A stretch of DNA of 64,000 nt from a virus: IMG/VR virus record IMGVR_UViG_3300008448_000002, positions 1 to 64,000 of that record; one strand, 5' to 3'. Under the pieces are notes generated by a model. The model was not told the DNA's origin. It ran no database searches and was given only the letters and a program-made list of their open reading frames with translations. Both the position numbers and the translations under genes were made by a program. This document shows, one piece after another, positions 50,707-61,623 of the stretch (the stretch's first letter is position 1; each line of letters opens with the position of its first letter).

Positions 50707-53220
50707 TTAAAGTTTTTTTGCTATTTTATCAATGATGTTATCGCTCATGTCTCCGCCGAGTACTATATCAGATTCTTGTGATAGGTTTTGTATAATATTC
50801 AACTTATTAACGGGTATTTTCTTAATTTTGCCACCTTTTGTTTTAACAAAGGCACTATTATCTTTTTGACCCAGATAACAAACTGTGTATAAATTATTGT
50901 TGTATGCTATCTTAATCATGTCGTTGTTTTTTGGTGTGTCATCTGATTCTGTAATTTTTTTAGAATTAGATGAGAAATCACCGTTGTTAGTAACAGCAGA
51001 TTTTATATGTAAAGAATCGAATACCACATATGTATCTGTGTTTACTGTTTTTTTTGAATTATTATAGTCATCAAGAACATTTTTAATAATTACACCATCA
51101 TGTGAACTACTTATTGCTTTTTCGATTACATCAGTTGTTTTTCCAATAGCTTGTACTTCTCTCCAATACTTACCATCTCCTTGAACAATTAATGGATTTT
51201 CAATCTTTAAATAACATTGAATTATAGCCGGTTCTGCGTTTTGATAATCAAAAGCTCTCCTATCATCAGCATAAGTAGAAGCTGTTTTTCGATGTTTCGC
51301 AAACCAAAACGCGCCAACACCTTTTTTCTCTCCATATCTATCTTGTACACTCATGAAGATGGGAGATGCTTTCATAAATCTAGCATCAGGTGAACCATGA
51401 TATAATACCAATGGTCTTGCTTGGTTGTCGATTGCTTTCGATTCTCCAAACCAATTCCAGAAATTAATAATTCCTTCAATTGTAGGATATATTAATTCAT
51501 TTTCACTATTTTTCGTTTGTCTTTGTTTTCCATTAACTTCAATGGTGTAGGGTATTTCAATAACATCTTCATTTAGGTTTTTAATGGATTTAATTTGGTT
51601 TTTATCAAACACACAGTATATTCCAGCATTATCTACTTCAAATCTTCCTAATTTTTCCTTAGAAGGATATTGTATAATTGAATCATACTGTTGTTTATCA
51701 CTAGATTTAATATTGGTTGTAGATTTTACTATTTTAGGCGCATATACTTTTAAATAAGCCGTCTTAATATTTGAGCCATGAAATTTGGCATATTGTTCAT
51801 CATCGGTAAACCAAAAACCAATTTTTGATACTGAACCATGATTTTTTCCAAGATGCGATTCATCAAAATCTTCAAACTCATAATCAGTGCCATGATAAAC
51901 TACTAAAGGTCTACCTTCTTTATCAACCATTTTGCTATCATTAAACCATTTATAAAAGTTTACTATTGCTTGTTCTGTGTTGGCAATATATTCTCCTTTG
52001 CTATTTCTCGTAGGTCTTTGTTTGCCACCAACATTAATAGTTTCTGGTATTTCTTCACTCTCGTTTAATTTATCTACTGTGTAATCACCACTTTTATGCT
52101 GTGTGCCACCCAAAGATTTATATATAGAGGGAACTTGTTTTTTATTACTTCTTTGTTCATTTTCTCCACCAATTCCTTTATATTGCTTAGATATAAATTG
52201 TAGAGCTATTTCGTATAGTTTCTTTCCGAAACCTTTATTTCTGTGTTTCGGGTCAATTTGTACATTATAAACAGTTAAATATCCTCTTGTATCTGATGTT
52301 CTTCCTTCTGTTAGTAATAAATACCCAACTTTTTTATCTTTATACCAGAGTGTCACATACTTACAGTTATCTATTGAATCAACGGCAATATAGTAATCAC
52401 CGCTTTCATATACAATATTTTTTCCATGTTCATCTTGTTTAATCAACTTATAGTTTTCATTAACAATGTATTTTTCATTAAACCAACTCTCAAATATTTG
52501 TTCTTCTTCTAATGGTTTATCTTTTTTTAATACTTCATTGTTATATATTTCTATCAATTTTTCAGAGAATAGTTTTTCAAAATTATTTAATGTTTTGTTA
52601 TTGATTATCTTCGCGGCAATACCTTTTACAAATGTTTTAAATAGAGTATTCTTTATTTGCGCTCTGTCATTAGAGAAATATGTTATATTATCAATCTTAT
52701 TAGGATTTGATGCCGTATGATACTTATTGTACTTTAATTTACCAGATAATACATTTTCAATAAGTTTAGCAAATCCTAATACTTCATCTTTATATACTAT
52801 TTCCTCTTCATCATCTGGTTTACCATATATTTTTTCATAATATTCTTTGGCAAAGTCTATATATTTACTATCTCCAAATGATTCTTTTAAATCGAATAAG
52901 AAGTCCTTCGGTTTTAATTGCTTATTAAACTTTTTTATATCAAATAACATGTTATATTTTACAGCTACTTTTTTCAAGGTATCTATAATATCTTTAAATT
53001 CTTTTAAACTATCATTTCCACTCAGTGATACGTCAACGGATGAATTAATACCATAATCACCTATTGATACCATCATTCCACTATTTTGACAATATATTTT
53101 ACTGGCTTCTCTTGGTTTTGAAACCTTGTCACCCTGTTGATTGAATAAAGTGAGTTTTTCACCATATCCTTTTAAAATGTTAAATACTTCTTCTGTGAGT
53201 TTTTCAATTGTGGTCGCCAT
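50707..53220 (-). CDS. Multi-domain effector: N-terminal phage domain, GNAT, two ADP-ribosyltransferases
   Basis: 837 aa. About 1-250: domain seen in marine T4-like phages (KLTEEVFNILKGYGEKL, MMVSIGDYG). About 277-385: GNAT acetyltransferase (VYNVQIDPKHRNKGFGKKLY, the acetyl-CoA loop). About 425-555 and 590-750: two ART-PolyVal domains, each introduced by FxxWFxxSKxxDxxxRPLVxYHG(T/S), with GFWFTDDEQYAKF and GAFWFAKHRKTASTYA as the Tyr strands. C-terminal small SH3-like domain. Probably an injected host-modifying protein comparable in role to T4 Alt. The late promoter ends six bases before the ATG. Confidence 0.75.
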   Translation of the reverse strand: MATTIEKLTEEVFNILKGYGEKLTLFNQQGDKVSKPREASKIYCQNSGMMVSIGDYGINSSVDVSLSGNDSLKEFKDIIDTLKKVAVKYNMLFDIKKFNKQLKPKDFLFDLKESFGDSKYIDFAKEYYEKIYGKPDDEEEIVYKDEVLGFAKLIENVLSGKLKYNKYHTASNPNKIDNITYFSNDRAQIKNTLFKTFVKGIAAKIINNKTLNNFEKLFSEKLIEIYNNEVLKKDKPLEEEQIFESWFNEKYIVNENYKLIKQDEHGKNIVYESGDYYIAVDSIDNCKYVTLWYKDKKVGYLLLTEGRTSDTRGYLTVYNVQIDPKHRNKGFGKKLYEIALQFISKQYKGIGGENEQRSNKKQVPSIYKSLGGTQHKSGDYTVDKLNESEEIPETINVGGKQRPTRNSKGEYIANTEQAIVNFYKWFNDSKMVDKEGRPLVVYHGTDYEFEDFDESHLGKNHGSVSKIGFWFTDDEQYAKFHGSNIKTAYLKVYAPKIVKSTTNIKSSDKQQYDSIIQYPSKEKLGRFEVDNAGIYCVFDKNQIKSIKNLNEDVIEIPYTIEVNGKQRQTKNSENELIYPTIEGIINFWNWFGESKAIDNQARPLVLYHGSPDARFMKASPIFMSVQDRYGEKKGVGAFWFAKHRKTASTYADDRRAFDYQNAEPAIIQCYLKIENPLIVQGDGKYWREVQAIGKTTDVIEKAISSSHDGVIIKNVLDDYNNSKKTVNTDTYVVFDSLHIKSAVTNNGDFSSNSKKITESDDTPKNNDMIKIAYNNNLYTVCYLGQKDNSAFVKTKGGKIKKIPVNKLNIIQNLSQESDIVLGGDMSDNIIDKIAKKL

Positions 53221-53226
53221 ACATAT

Positions 53227-53234
53227 TATTTATA
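53227..53234 (-). promoter_or_regulatory. Late promoter TATAAATA fused to terminator
   Basis: Follows the T-run of the terminator at 53238-53269 directly and ends six bases before the effector ATG at 53220, leaving no room for a Shine-Dalgarno. Confidence 0.75.
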
Positions 53235-53237
53235 AAA

Positions 53238-53269
53238 AAATCCCTGTAAAACTTAATCTACAGGGATTT
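53238..53269 (-). terminator. Intrinsic terminator (copy 1 of a repeated element)
   Basis: AAATCCCTGTA / TACAGGGATTT stem with a ten-base loop and T7 on the minus strand. Nearly the same sequence recurs at 55847-55880. Confidence 0.85.
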
Positions 53270-53291
53270 CAAGAATGATTAATTATAGATA

Positions 53292-53615
53292 TTATTTAAT
53301 AAACTTTACTATTGATGAGATAGCAACACCAACTACTTCATCAAAGGCATCCTGTAGTTCAACATCCATTTTACGATACTTATCATCACTAATTAATTGA
53401 AGAAGTGCCCCTTTTACTTCTTTTTTAGCAATATTAATATATTCTGAATTATCTACTTTAATGTTCTCGCCTTCTTTTTCAACTAAAGATTGTAATGCCA
53501 TTTTCTTTTCCTCTGATATGTCTTGTTTCTGGATATATTCAGATAATGTCATAGATTTTTTATTTGTCAAGGGATTATTTTCAGATTCATTGATTATATT
53601 AATTAGGTCGCGCAT
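53292..53615 (-). CDS. Putative internal head protein 1
   Basis: 107 aa. First about 45 residues (MRDLINIINESENNPLTNKK, then MTLSEYIQKQD) are nearly identical to the gene at 55903; C-terminal halves are unrelated. IINE-S near residue 10 fits the (L/I)xE cleavage site of T4 gp21 protease, as on T4 internal proteins IPI-III. It has a late promoter, GGAGAAAT ribosome site and its own terminator. Confidence 0.55.
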   Translation of the reverse strand: MRDLINIINESENNPLTNKKSMTLSEYIQKQDISEEKKMALQSLVEKEGENIKVDNSEYINIAKKEVKGALLQLISDDKYRKMDVELQDAFDEVVGVAISSIVKFIK

Positions 53616-53640
53616 TTTTATATTTCTCCATATTATACTA

Positions 53641-53648
53641 TTATTTAT
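53641..53648 (-). promoter_or_regulatory. Late promoter CATAAATA
   Basis: Minus-strand CATAAATAATAGTATAATATGGAGAAAT, inside the part duplicated upstream of the gene at 55903. Confidence 0.75.
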
Positions 53649-53654
53649 GAGAAA

Positions 53655-55250
<1,596 letters not shown>

Positions 55251-55280
55251 CTATTTAGTATTTTGAATACTAAACATACT

Positions 55281-55802
55281 TTATTTTGTTAAGTAAGCGG
55301 CGTATTCATCCATCAAACTGATTTTTTTATGATTATAGATAGCATGTAGGGCGGCAAACGCATCTGTGTTATCATTTTCAAGCATTTTTACAAATGTTTT
55401 TCCGAGTAAAATCACTTCATCATATGAAATGACATCAAACCCATCGGTTTTTACTTTTTTAAGAATCTCTGCTATATCATCAGAAGATTTTTCATTAGGA
55501 TTTTTTAATAGTTGGATTGAATCTTCGCTAACTTCTCCATCCATTAACGGATTATCACCATAATTATTTGTAATATTATTCTTTAATGTAGTACCTTTAA
55601 CCAACGGCTTAATACTATATTCATCATTATTGCTGTTTTTGTATTCAACCATGCCATAATCAAAATCTGTTTCATCTTCTCCCAACGCTACAACAGACGT
55701 AGGTTGACATGTTGTACAGGCTTTTACACCAGAAAGATTAAGTATTTGACTTAATTCATCGGTGCTGTCAGAAAAAATACTTACGTTAAAATTGGTTGCC
55801 AT
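55281..55802 (-). CDS. Conserved phage protein upstream of gp17
   Basis: 173 aa. TDELSQILNLSGVKACTTCQ near the N terminus, acidic middle (GEDETDFDYGMVEYKNSN) and a helical end (LLGKTFVKMLENDNTDAFAAL). By position it could be mistaken for small terminase, but the gene at 61795 fits gp16 better. Late promoter and GGAG ribosome site. Possibly a head or scaffold-associated protein. Confidence 0.5.
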   Translation of the reverse strand: MATNFNVSIFSDSTDELSQILNLSGVKACTTCQPTSVVALGEDETDFDYGMVEYKNSNNDEYSIKPLVKGTTLKNNITNNYGDNPLMDGEVSEDSIQLLKNPNEKSSDDIAEILKKVKTDGFDVISYDEVILLGKTFVKMLENDNTDAFAALHAIYNHKKISLMDEYAAYLTK

Positions 55803-55828
55803 TTAAATTATTCTCCATATTATATAAG

Positions 55829-55836
55829 TATTTATA
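55829..55836 (-). promoter_or_regulatory. Late promoter TATAAATA fused to terminator
   Basis: Minus-strand TATAAATACTTATATAATATGGAG, close to the T4 consensus TATAAATACTATT, just after the repeated terminator. Confidence 0.8.
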
Positions 55837-55846
55837 CAGAAAATAA

Positions 55847-55880
55847 AAAATCCCTGTAAAACTTAATTTACAGGGATTTT
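55847..55880 (-). terminator. Intrinsic terminator (copy 2 of a repeated element)
   Basis: AAAATCCCTGTA / TACAGGGATTTT, same loop as copy 1 with one change, T-run on the minus strand. Confidence 0.85.
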
Positions 55881-55902
55881 AAGAATGTATTGTAAAATTA
55901 TT

Positions 55903-56301
55903 TTAAATAATTGTTTCTATTAATTTCAACTCAGGAACATAAATCTCTATTTCTTTGTGTTCATTTCGTAATTTTGAAAATGTATCTATTTTTACTACGT
56001 TATTTCCTTCATTTGTTGCTACCCTTAATACATTTGTACTTTTATACAATATAACAGATTTAGGAATAGAAACGCCTTTTATGTTTAATAGGGTATCGCC
56101 TATTTTTCTATCTTCATTTGTTTCAAAAACACTTTTAATCATTGCTTCGTCAGAAGATGCTTCAACTAAAGATTGTAATTTCATTTTCTTTTCCTCTGAT
56201 AAATTATCTTGTTTGTTAATGTATTCAGATAATGTCATAGATTTTTTATTTGTCAAGGGATTATTTTCAGATTCATTGATTATATTAATTAGGTCACGCA
56301 T
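55903..56301 (-). CDS. Putative internal head protein 2
   Basis: 132 aa. Same N terminus as the gene at 53292 (MRDLINIINESENN, then MTLSEYINKQD), different C-terminal domain (KIGDTLLNIKGVSIPKSVILY) that looks like a small beta-barrel. Same promoter/ribosome-site context. The second member of a targeting-leader cassette. Confidence 0.55.
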   Translation of the reverse strand: MRDLINIINESENNPLTNKKSMTLSEYINKQDNLSEEKKMKLQSLVEASSDEAMIKSVFETNEDRKIGDTLLNIKGVSIPKSVILYKSTNVLRVATNEGNNVVKIDTFSKLRNEHKEIEIYVPELKLIETII

Positions 56302-56327
56302 TTTTATATTTCTCCATATTATATAAG

Positions 56328-56335
56328 TATTTATG
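56328..56335 (-). promoter_or_regulatory. Late promoter CATAAATA
   Basis: Overlaps the last codons of the 674-aa fibre gene; minus-strand CATAAATACTTATATAATATGG. Confidence 0.75.
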
Positions 56336-58355
56336 AGAAATTAAGTCTCGCTGTACCGTACATGTTTGTACCATCGCTTATAAAATCAATTATATCAATG
56401 GCATTGATAGCAGTGCTCAAGGTTGGGGGTGTTCCACCTGCCCATTTATATGCCGTATCAAATGTCAAGAGTCTTGTTCCAACACCATCTTGTTTTACTA
56501 TAATTGTATATTTTCCACCATTTATCATGTTTGTTGGATTATCAAGCGTTCTATCTCCACCAAGAGTAACAGTTGTGACTTGATTACTATCTAAGTTCCA
56601 CGCTATATTAGCTCCATCGGTCAATGTTGATGTTCCAAATACTTGCTGTCTTGTATAAGTTGTTACCGTATTAGAAAAAACAGCATCAGTTGAATATGCT
56701 TGTACGTTTGTTCCGATTTCCAATCCAAGGTTTGTTCTAGCAGAAGATATTGAAGATACATCAGATAAGTTATTTGATGCCAATAATCCAGTAAAAGAAC
56801 CATTCGCTATTGTTGTTATTCTTCCTTTTGAGTCAACTGTTACACTAGGATTGGTATAGCTACCAGCAACACCAGAAATAACAGATAAATCGACTGCTAT
56901 GCTTCCCGATGTTGTTATTGGTCCACCAGAAATTGAAATATCACCAGAGCTTGTTAAATTAACACTTGTAACTGTTCCAACGGTATTTGATGAAATAGCA
57001 GTTATTCTTCCTGTTGAATCAACAGTTAAACTTGGATATGAATAGTTTCCCGCAGTAACCGCCGTGTTATTCAAAGTTACGGTTACTGTACCACTGGATG
57101 TTATGGGACTACCACTGGCAGATAACCCATTACTACCAACAATCGAAATACTAGATACTGTTCCGCCTGTATTTGATGATATTGAAGATATTCTCCCTGT
57201 AGCATCAACTGTTAATGTTGGATAAAAATATGTTCCCGATGTAACGCCCGTTGTTGCCAATGCCAATGTACCAGTAGAAGTAATTGTTCCGCCAGTCAGC
57301 CCACTTCCCGCCGTAATACTTGTAACTGTTCCAACTGTATTTGTAGTAATAGCAGTTATTCTACCTTTAGCATCAACTGTTAATGTAGGATATGAATAAT
57401 TTCCCGCTGTTATTCCCGTGTCAGGTAATGAGATAGTCCCCGCTGTTGTTATTGTTCCTCCGCTTAATCCGCCTCCCGCAGTAATACTTGTAACTGTTCC
57501 TGGTGTGGTAGAAGATATACTTGTAATTCTTCCTGTTGCGTCTACGGTCAATGTAGGAGTGGTGTAACTTCCTGCCGTTACTCCAGTAGTTGATAATGCT
57601 ATTGTGCCACTAGAGGTGATTGTGCCGCCTGTTAGACCTGTTCCTGCTATTAATTGTACAATTACATTTTTGGGTTTCCATAGACTTTGTGTGTTATTCC
57701 ATATTAATGCTTGGTCGTTTGTTGGACTTAAATTATCTACATTACCAAGACTTTGTAATAGAATATTACTTGGAACAACATCAAAATTAATTCTATCATT
57801 CACAGTGTCTAGGGCAATAGATAATTTATTACTATTAGGATTAAGTTTATATAAATTGGCATTTCTAGTGGCAATATTTTTAAATACTCCAACACCAGAA
57901 GTACCGATATTAGTGATTGTATCAACTGAGGATAATTGTGATGTATCAAAATTGAATAAAATATTACCTGAATTTTCAGAAATTGTTAATGATGGTGTTA
58001 CAGATTTTATTGTTTTAAATGTTATTTCATTATTGGTGATTGTCGAAAATATAGAAAATCCATCGCTTGCCAAGTTTCTACCACTTACAACAGCATCCCC
58101 AAGAGTGGGGGCATTTATTGTTAATGTATCGGTTGACCTATTAATGGTGATACCATTACCACCTTTAAGTGTTCTAAATTGGGCATTTCCACTATTATCT
58201 CTACCAATATAAATTGGTTCACCTGTTCCTGTGTTGACTATTTTAAATTGGTCGATTATACCTACGCCAGTTTGGGCAACATTACTCGTATTAGTATCTG
58301 TTTTAATTACTAATGTTCCGCCTTCACTAATTCTAATCTTTGAAGAGTCAGCCAT
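56331..58355 (-). CDS. Repetitive tail-fibre/whisker-type protein
   Basis: 674 aa. N-terminal MADSSKIRISEGGTLVIKTD, then about five 56-62-residue repeats of the kind GTVTSITAGxGLxGGTIT, followed by YPTLTVDAxGRITxI between about 240 and 520, then a C-terminal globular tip with VTTVTLGGDRTL and TIIVKQDGVG. Such TVDAxGRIT repeats are standard phage fibre shafts. The promoter of the next gene overlaps its 3' end. Confidence 0.75.
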   Translation of the reverse strand: MADSSKIRISEGGTLVIKTDTNTSNVAQTGVGIIDQFKIVNTGTGEPIYIGRDNSGNAQFRTLKGGNGITINRSTDTLTINAPTLGDAVVSGRNLASDGFSIFSTITNNEITFKTIKSVTPSLTISENSGNILFNFDTSQLSSVDTITNIGTSGVGVFKNIATRNANLYKLNPNSNKLSIALDTVNDRINFDVVPSNILLQSLGNVDNLSPTNDQALIWNNTQSLWKPKNVIVQLIAGTGLTGGTITSSGTIALSTTGVTAGSYTTPTLTVDATGRITSISSTTPGTVTSITAGGGLSGGTITTAGTISLPDTGITAGNYSYPTLTVDAKGRITAITTNTVGTVTSITAGSGLTGGTITSTGTLALATTGVTSGTYFYPTLTVDATGRISSISSNTGGTVSSISIVGSNGLSASGSPITSSGTVTVTLNNTAVTAGNYSYPSLTVDSTGRITAISSNTVGTVTSVNLTSSGDISISGGPITTSGSIAVDLSVISGVAGSYTNPSVTVDSKGRITTIANGSFTGLLASNNLSDVSSISSARTNLGLEIGTNVQAYSTDAVFSNTVTTYTRQQVFGTSTLTDGANIAWNLDSNQVTTVTLGGDRTLDNPTNMINGGKYTIIVKQDGVGTRLLTFDTAYKWAGGTPPTLSTAINAIDIIDFISDGTNMYGTARLNFS

Positions 58356-59134
58356 TATTTACCTTTTGGTTTCTTTACAACATCAATTTTATTCGTATTA
58401 TAGTCGCTGTATTTTTTTGTAACAATTACTGTATTTCCATCTTCATCTTTAAACTTTCTGGTGACAGCTTTAATTTTATTATCTATAAAGTTTCCATACT
58501 TACCAACCTTGTCATTATATAATTCAACTTTTTTAGACTTTTCTGGAGATACCGCTTTAGGCGTATCAATATCTTTGTTGAAATCTTCACTTTGTTCCGT
58601 TGGTGTATAATTACTTCTTTTTGTTGTGATATAAGATAATTTATTAAGCAATTTCTTATTGTATTCGTTACCATAGTATTCTGAAGTATCGGTTTTTGTT
58701 TCTTCATCATATTCAGGGGTTGTATCCATCAAAGAGGTATCTTTAAGGTTTTTGTCTTTTTTTACCTTTTCAATTTCTTCATTTGCTTTTTTTACAAAAT
58801 TTTCATAATCCAACGGCTCGCTTATATCTCTTACAATCAAATATGACTTTGGTAATTTAAGTAAATTAGTTAATTCTTGTTCAAAAATAGTCGGATTTAA
58901 TGGTAATTGCGTTGTAACATCAATAATTGTTACCTCAACATTCATAAATTGAGTAAAATCAATAGGGTTGTTTTGTATGATTGTTACAGTAGGTGTGCCA
59001 AAAAATACACAATCATATTTTGTTAATGCGGCATCAATTCTGTCAATCATTTTATCTGTTAGATTAGTAACAGTTTTAATGCGATATTTATATGTTCTTA
59101 CATTATCTTTAAGATAGTCTTTTAGTTTTTTCAT
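58355..59134 (-). CDS. Conserved T4-like head-region protein
   Basis: 259 aa. MKKLKDYLKDNVRTYKYRIKTV, a ferredoxin-like strand/helix start followed by a long charged, probably disordered C terminus. Proteins with an (E/N)VRTYxYRIK start occur near gp4 in marine T4-like phages. Its ATG overlaps nothing upstream; late promoter at 59159. Function unknown. Confidence 0.5.
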   Translation of the reverse strand: MKKLKDYLKDNVRTYKYRIKTVTNLTDKMIDRIDAALTKYDCVFFGTPTVTIIQNNPIDFTQFMNVEVTIIDVTTQLPLNPTIFEQELTNLLKLPKSYLIVRDISEPLDYENFVKKANEEIEKVKKDKNLKDTSLMDTTPEYDEETKTDTSEYYGNEYNKKLLNKLSYITTKRSNYTPTEQSEDFNKDIDTPKAVSPEKSKKVELYNDKVGKYGNFIDNKIKAVTRKFKDEDGNTVIVTKKYSDYNTNKIDVVKKPKGK

Positions 59135-59158
59135 GGGGAATCCTCAACAGTATACTAT

Positions 59159-59166
59159 TATTTATG
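59159..59166 (-). promoter_or_regulatory. Late promoter CATAAATA
   Basis: Minus-strand CATAAATAATAGTATACTG, about 25 nt before the start at 59134. Confidence 0.75.
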
Positions 59167-59172
59167 ATTTTA

Positions 59173-59592
59173 TTAAACAAAAATTTGGTCACGAGTCATT
59201 ATTCTAAATACCATGCCTTGTTTGGTACAAAATGCTTTTGCCGCTTTCCATTTAGCCATATTTACAATTAATGCTATTTTATCTTTCTTAGTCTTTGCTT
59301 CTTTTAAGCTCGCCTGTTGTATAGGCTTAATTTCAATCATTTCTGCTTTTTTATTATTATTCTTATCAACATAATAGATGATGAAATCGGGAATATAAAA
59401 ACTCATTTTTAAGGTTACAGGATTGTAATAAGGTATTTGTACAGGTTCGCTTGCCCACTGAATGATATTAGGATGTTGGTCACACACCATACAAAATCTC
59501 AATTCCCAACTACTTCTATAGTAGGGTAATTTTTTCCCTACATATTTATCGGCATTCTTTGGTGTAAAAGTTCCTTGTTGAAATCTTGACAT
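59173..59592 (-). CDS. 4: Head completion protein gp4
   Basis: 139 aa. YRSSWELRFCMVCD, WASEPVQIPYYN, FYIPDFIIYY and KAEMIEIKP give the TnsA-like nuclease layout (Glu, Asp, ExK) of gp4/gp50, which finishes the head before tail joining. Length and position between baseplate and head genes fit. Confidence 0.85.
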   Translation of the reverse strand: MSRFQQGTFTPKNADKYVGKKLPYYRSSWELRFCMVCDQHPNIIQWASEPVQIPYYNPVTLKMSFYIPDFIIYYVDKNNNKKAEMIEIKPIQQASLKEAKTKKDKIALIVNMAKWKAAKAFCTKQGMVFRIMTRDQIFV

Positions 59593-59600
59593 ATACTTCC

Positions 59601-60953
59601 TTAAACATCAAACAAAATACTACCAATAACATTATTAGTTGATTGATTTTTTGAAAAGCCCAATTGAGAATTGGGAGAGCGAGTATTGTTAATTATATTA
59701 TATCCTGAATTAGTAAAAGTTGTTTGACTACCAGATTTAACTACATAATCAGGAACAGAATTACCATTTCTTTGTGCCGCCGAGGACAATGACGAAGCTA
59801 AAAATCCACCAGAATTACCATTAGATACTCCCAAACCAGTATCAAAAATACTAGGGTCAAATGTAGTTGCCGAAGGTGTTCTACTACCATTTCCAAAAAA
59901 ACTATTAGTTGCCGCATTATTTCTTACGGCATCATTTCCTGTGTATGAACCATTGGTTGTATTGTCGCCAAAATCAAAATTACCAAATGAACTAATTGAC
60001 CCTCTTCTACTGCTATTAATTGAGTTTAAGGGTGTTAAATTATTATTTGTTTCATAAAATCCATTATTAATATCGGGTGTTTCAAAAAGGTCAGTTCCAC
60101 CAAAAATGGCTTTTTTTACATCATTAACATCAGATTTAAACTGATTAAAGAAACTACCTGTAGTTCTTTCATAGTTTTCTGGTTCATAATACTGTCCTAA
60201 ATCAAGTCCTGCCTCTGTTGCTATCCATGAATACTCTGGGTCATTGATGCTTCTACCAGTCTCTTTAAAGACAAGTCCTTCGTAGTTAAAAGTTATATTA
60301 ATTTCAGAGGTTGATGTTCCATCACTATAATCTAAAGAATCGGGATTATACTCGGTTATTTTCGGATTTACAACATCAATTCTATTAAACTTATTTCCAT
60401 AGAATTGATATATTTCTATTCTTGAAAAGAAATAACCAGAACTGGCTGTATCATCATTAGTTTTCTTTGGGTCATATCCCCAATATCCCTGTGGTACTTT
60501 TAATTGTCCACTAATTATATCATTTGCCCAATCCGAGTCACCAGTTGCTCTAGCATCGCCATAATAAAAAGAGTAATAATCAGTGAATAGTGCCTGTACA
60601 CTGTTTTCTATAGTATCATGGAATTTTATTGTTATAGGACTGTATTTTACTTTTGTTTGTACCAATCTTTTTCTATTGTATTGATTTAACTCGTCAACAT
60701 CAAAACTTATTCGGGGTTTATCAATAGATTTTACAAAATATCCAACAATTCTCGACCAATCTACGTTAGTTTCTTTTGCCGCACTACCATTAAAGGTTGT
60801 TCCTCTAAAAAATCTTACATAGAATAAAAAATTGTTTTTTGGAACGGCAACAAATGAGCTACCACCTAAACCAAATAATTTAGATGCCGTTTGTGAATCT
60901 CTAATAATTAGAGGCGTTCCATCACTAGTATTGCTATATGAACCCCGTGCCAT
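59601..60953 (-). CDS. Baseplate tail-tube initiator/cap (gp48/gp54 type)
   Basis: 450 aa. NNFLFYVRFFRGTTFNG, VKSIDKPRISFDVDELNQYN, SPITIKFHDTIENSVQALF, RIEIYQFYGNKFNRIDVVNPK and ITFNYEGLV follow the tail-tube fold of gp48/gp54 in marine T4-like phages. The last about 150 residues are low-complexity Asn/Ser/Gly. It links baseplate to tail tube. Which of the two T4 genes it corresponds to cannot be settled. Confidence 0.75.
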   Translation of the reverse strand: MARGSYSNTSDGTPLIIRDSQTASKLFGLGGSSFVAVPKNNFLFYVRFFRGTTFNGSAAKETNVDWSRIVGYFVKSIDKPRISFDVDELNQYNRKRLVQTKVKYSPITIKFHDTIENSVQALFTDYYSFYYGDARATGDSDWANDIISGQLKVPQGYWGYDPKKTNDDTASSGYFFSRIEIYQFYGNKFNRIDVVNPKITEYNPDSLDYSDGTSTSEINITFNYEGLVFKETGRSINDPEYSWIATEAGLDLGQYYEPENYERTTGSFFNQFKSDVNDVKKAIFGGTDLFETPDINNGFYETNNNLTPLNSINSSRRGSISSFGNFDFGDNTTNGSYTGNDAVRNNAATNSFFGNGSRTPSATTFDPSIFDTGLGVSNGNSGGFLASSLSSAAQRNGNSVPDYVVKSGSQTTFTNSGYNIINNTRSPNSQLGFSKNQSTNNVIGSILFDV

Positions 60954-60964
60954 TTAAACCTTTA

Positions 60965-61552
60965 CTAGCCGACTGTCTGACCACCAATCAATTGTGGTAA
61001 TTGTGTCATCAATCCGTCAGCCTGTGTCGCGTTATCATAACGAATTGTTATATCAATCATTTGTTGGTCACTGGCAGAATAATCCATTGAACCATAACTA
61101 ATAGATGTCAAGAAACATCCTTCGAGAACCCATGATTCCAATACAGCATCATTACCGCCATCTAATACCTCAATAAATGTGGTAAACTTATAGTTAATAC
61201 CAGAAGCAAATGATGTTTGTTCAAAATGGTTTAATTGTTTCTGGTTTTGATGTCCAACCAATCTCGAAATGTTGTTTGTAATATCATCTCTTAAACCAAC
61301 AGAAATTGTATTCCATTCGTGCTTACCTTGAATGTAGGCAGTAGAGTTATAAGAATGTAGAGATATTTCTTGAAAAGAAACGGTTGGTTTATCGCAAGTT
61401 ACAACTTGTTGTGTTAATTCTAATCCGCCAGCTATTGGTCCAAAGTTAATAAATCTTACACGGAAGCGATACTTAAGTTTTGGGGATAACAACCCGCCTC
61501 TTCCGCCGCCATTTTGTAATGGTACTCCAAACTTCGATAATGTATTTGCCAT
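60965..61552 (-). CDS. 19: Tail tube protein gp19
   Basis: 195 aa. KLKYRFRVRFINFGPIAGG, QQVVTCDKPTVSFQE, YIQGKHEWNTISVGLRDDI, LESWVLEGCFLTSISYG: the tail-tube fold used in marine T4-like gp19. A late promoter lies just upstream. A baseplate paralogue of the tube protein is the alternative. Confidence 0.8.
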   Translation of the reverse strand: MANTLSKFGVPLQNGGGRGGLLSPKLKYRFRVRFINFGPIAGGLELTQQVVTCDKPTVSFQEISLHSYNSTAYIQGKHEWNTISVGLRDDITNNISRLVGHQNQKQLNHFEQTSFASGINYKFTTFIEVLDGGNDAVLESWVLEGCFLTSISYGSMDYSASDQQMIDITIRYDNATQADGLMTQLPQLIGGQTVG

Positions 61553-61581
61553 GTATATAATTCTCCTAAACAGTATACAAC

Positions 61582-61589
61582 TATTTATA
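61582..61589 (-). promoter_or_regulatory. Late promoter TATAAATA
   Basis: Minus-strand TATAAATAGTTGTATACTG, about 30 nt before the gp19 start. Confidence 0.8.
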
Positions 61590-61623
61590 AGAATTATATT
61601 ATTTTTCTGTATGAGAAAATAAA

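Noticed and set aside
55281-55802. Small terminase by position upstream of gp17
   Set aside because: No central coiled-coil ring pattern or gp16-type ending is seen; the plus-strand gene at 61795 shows both and was preferred.
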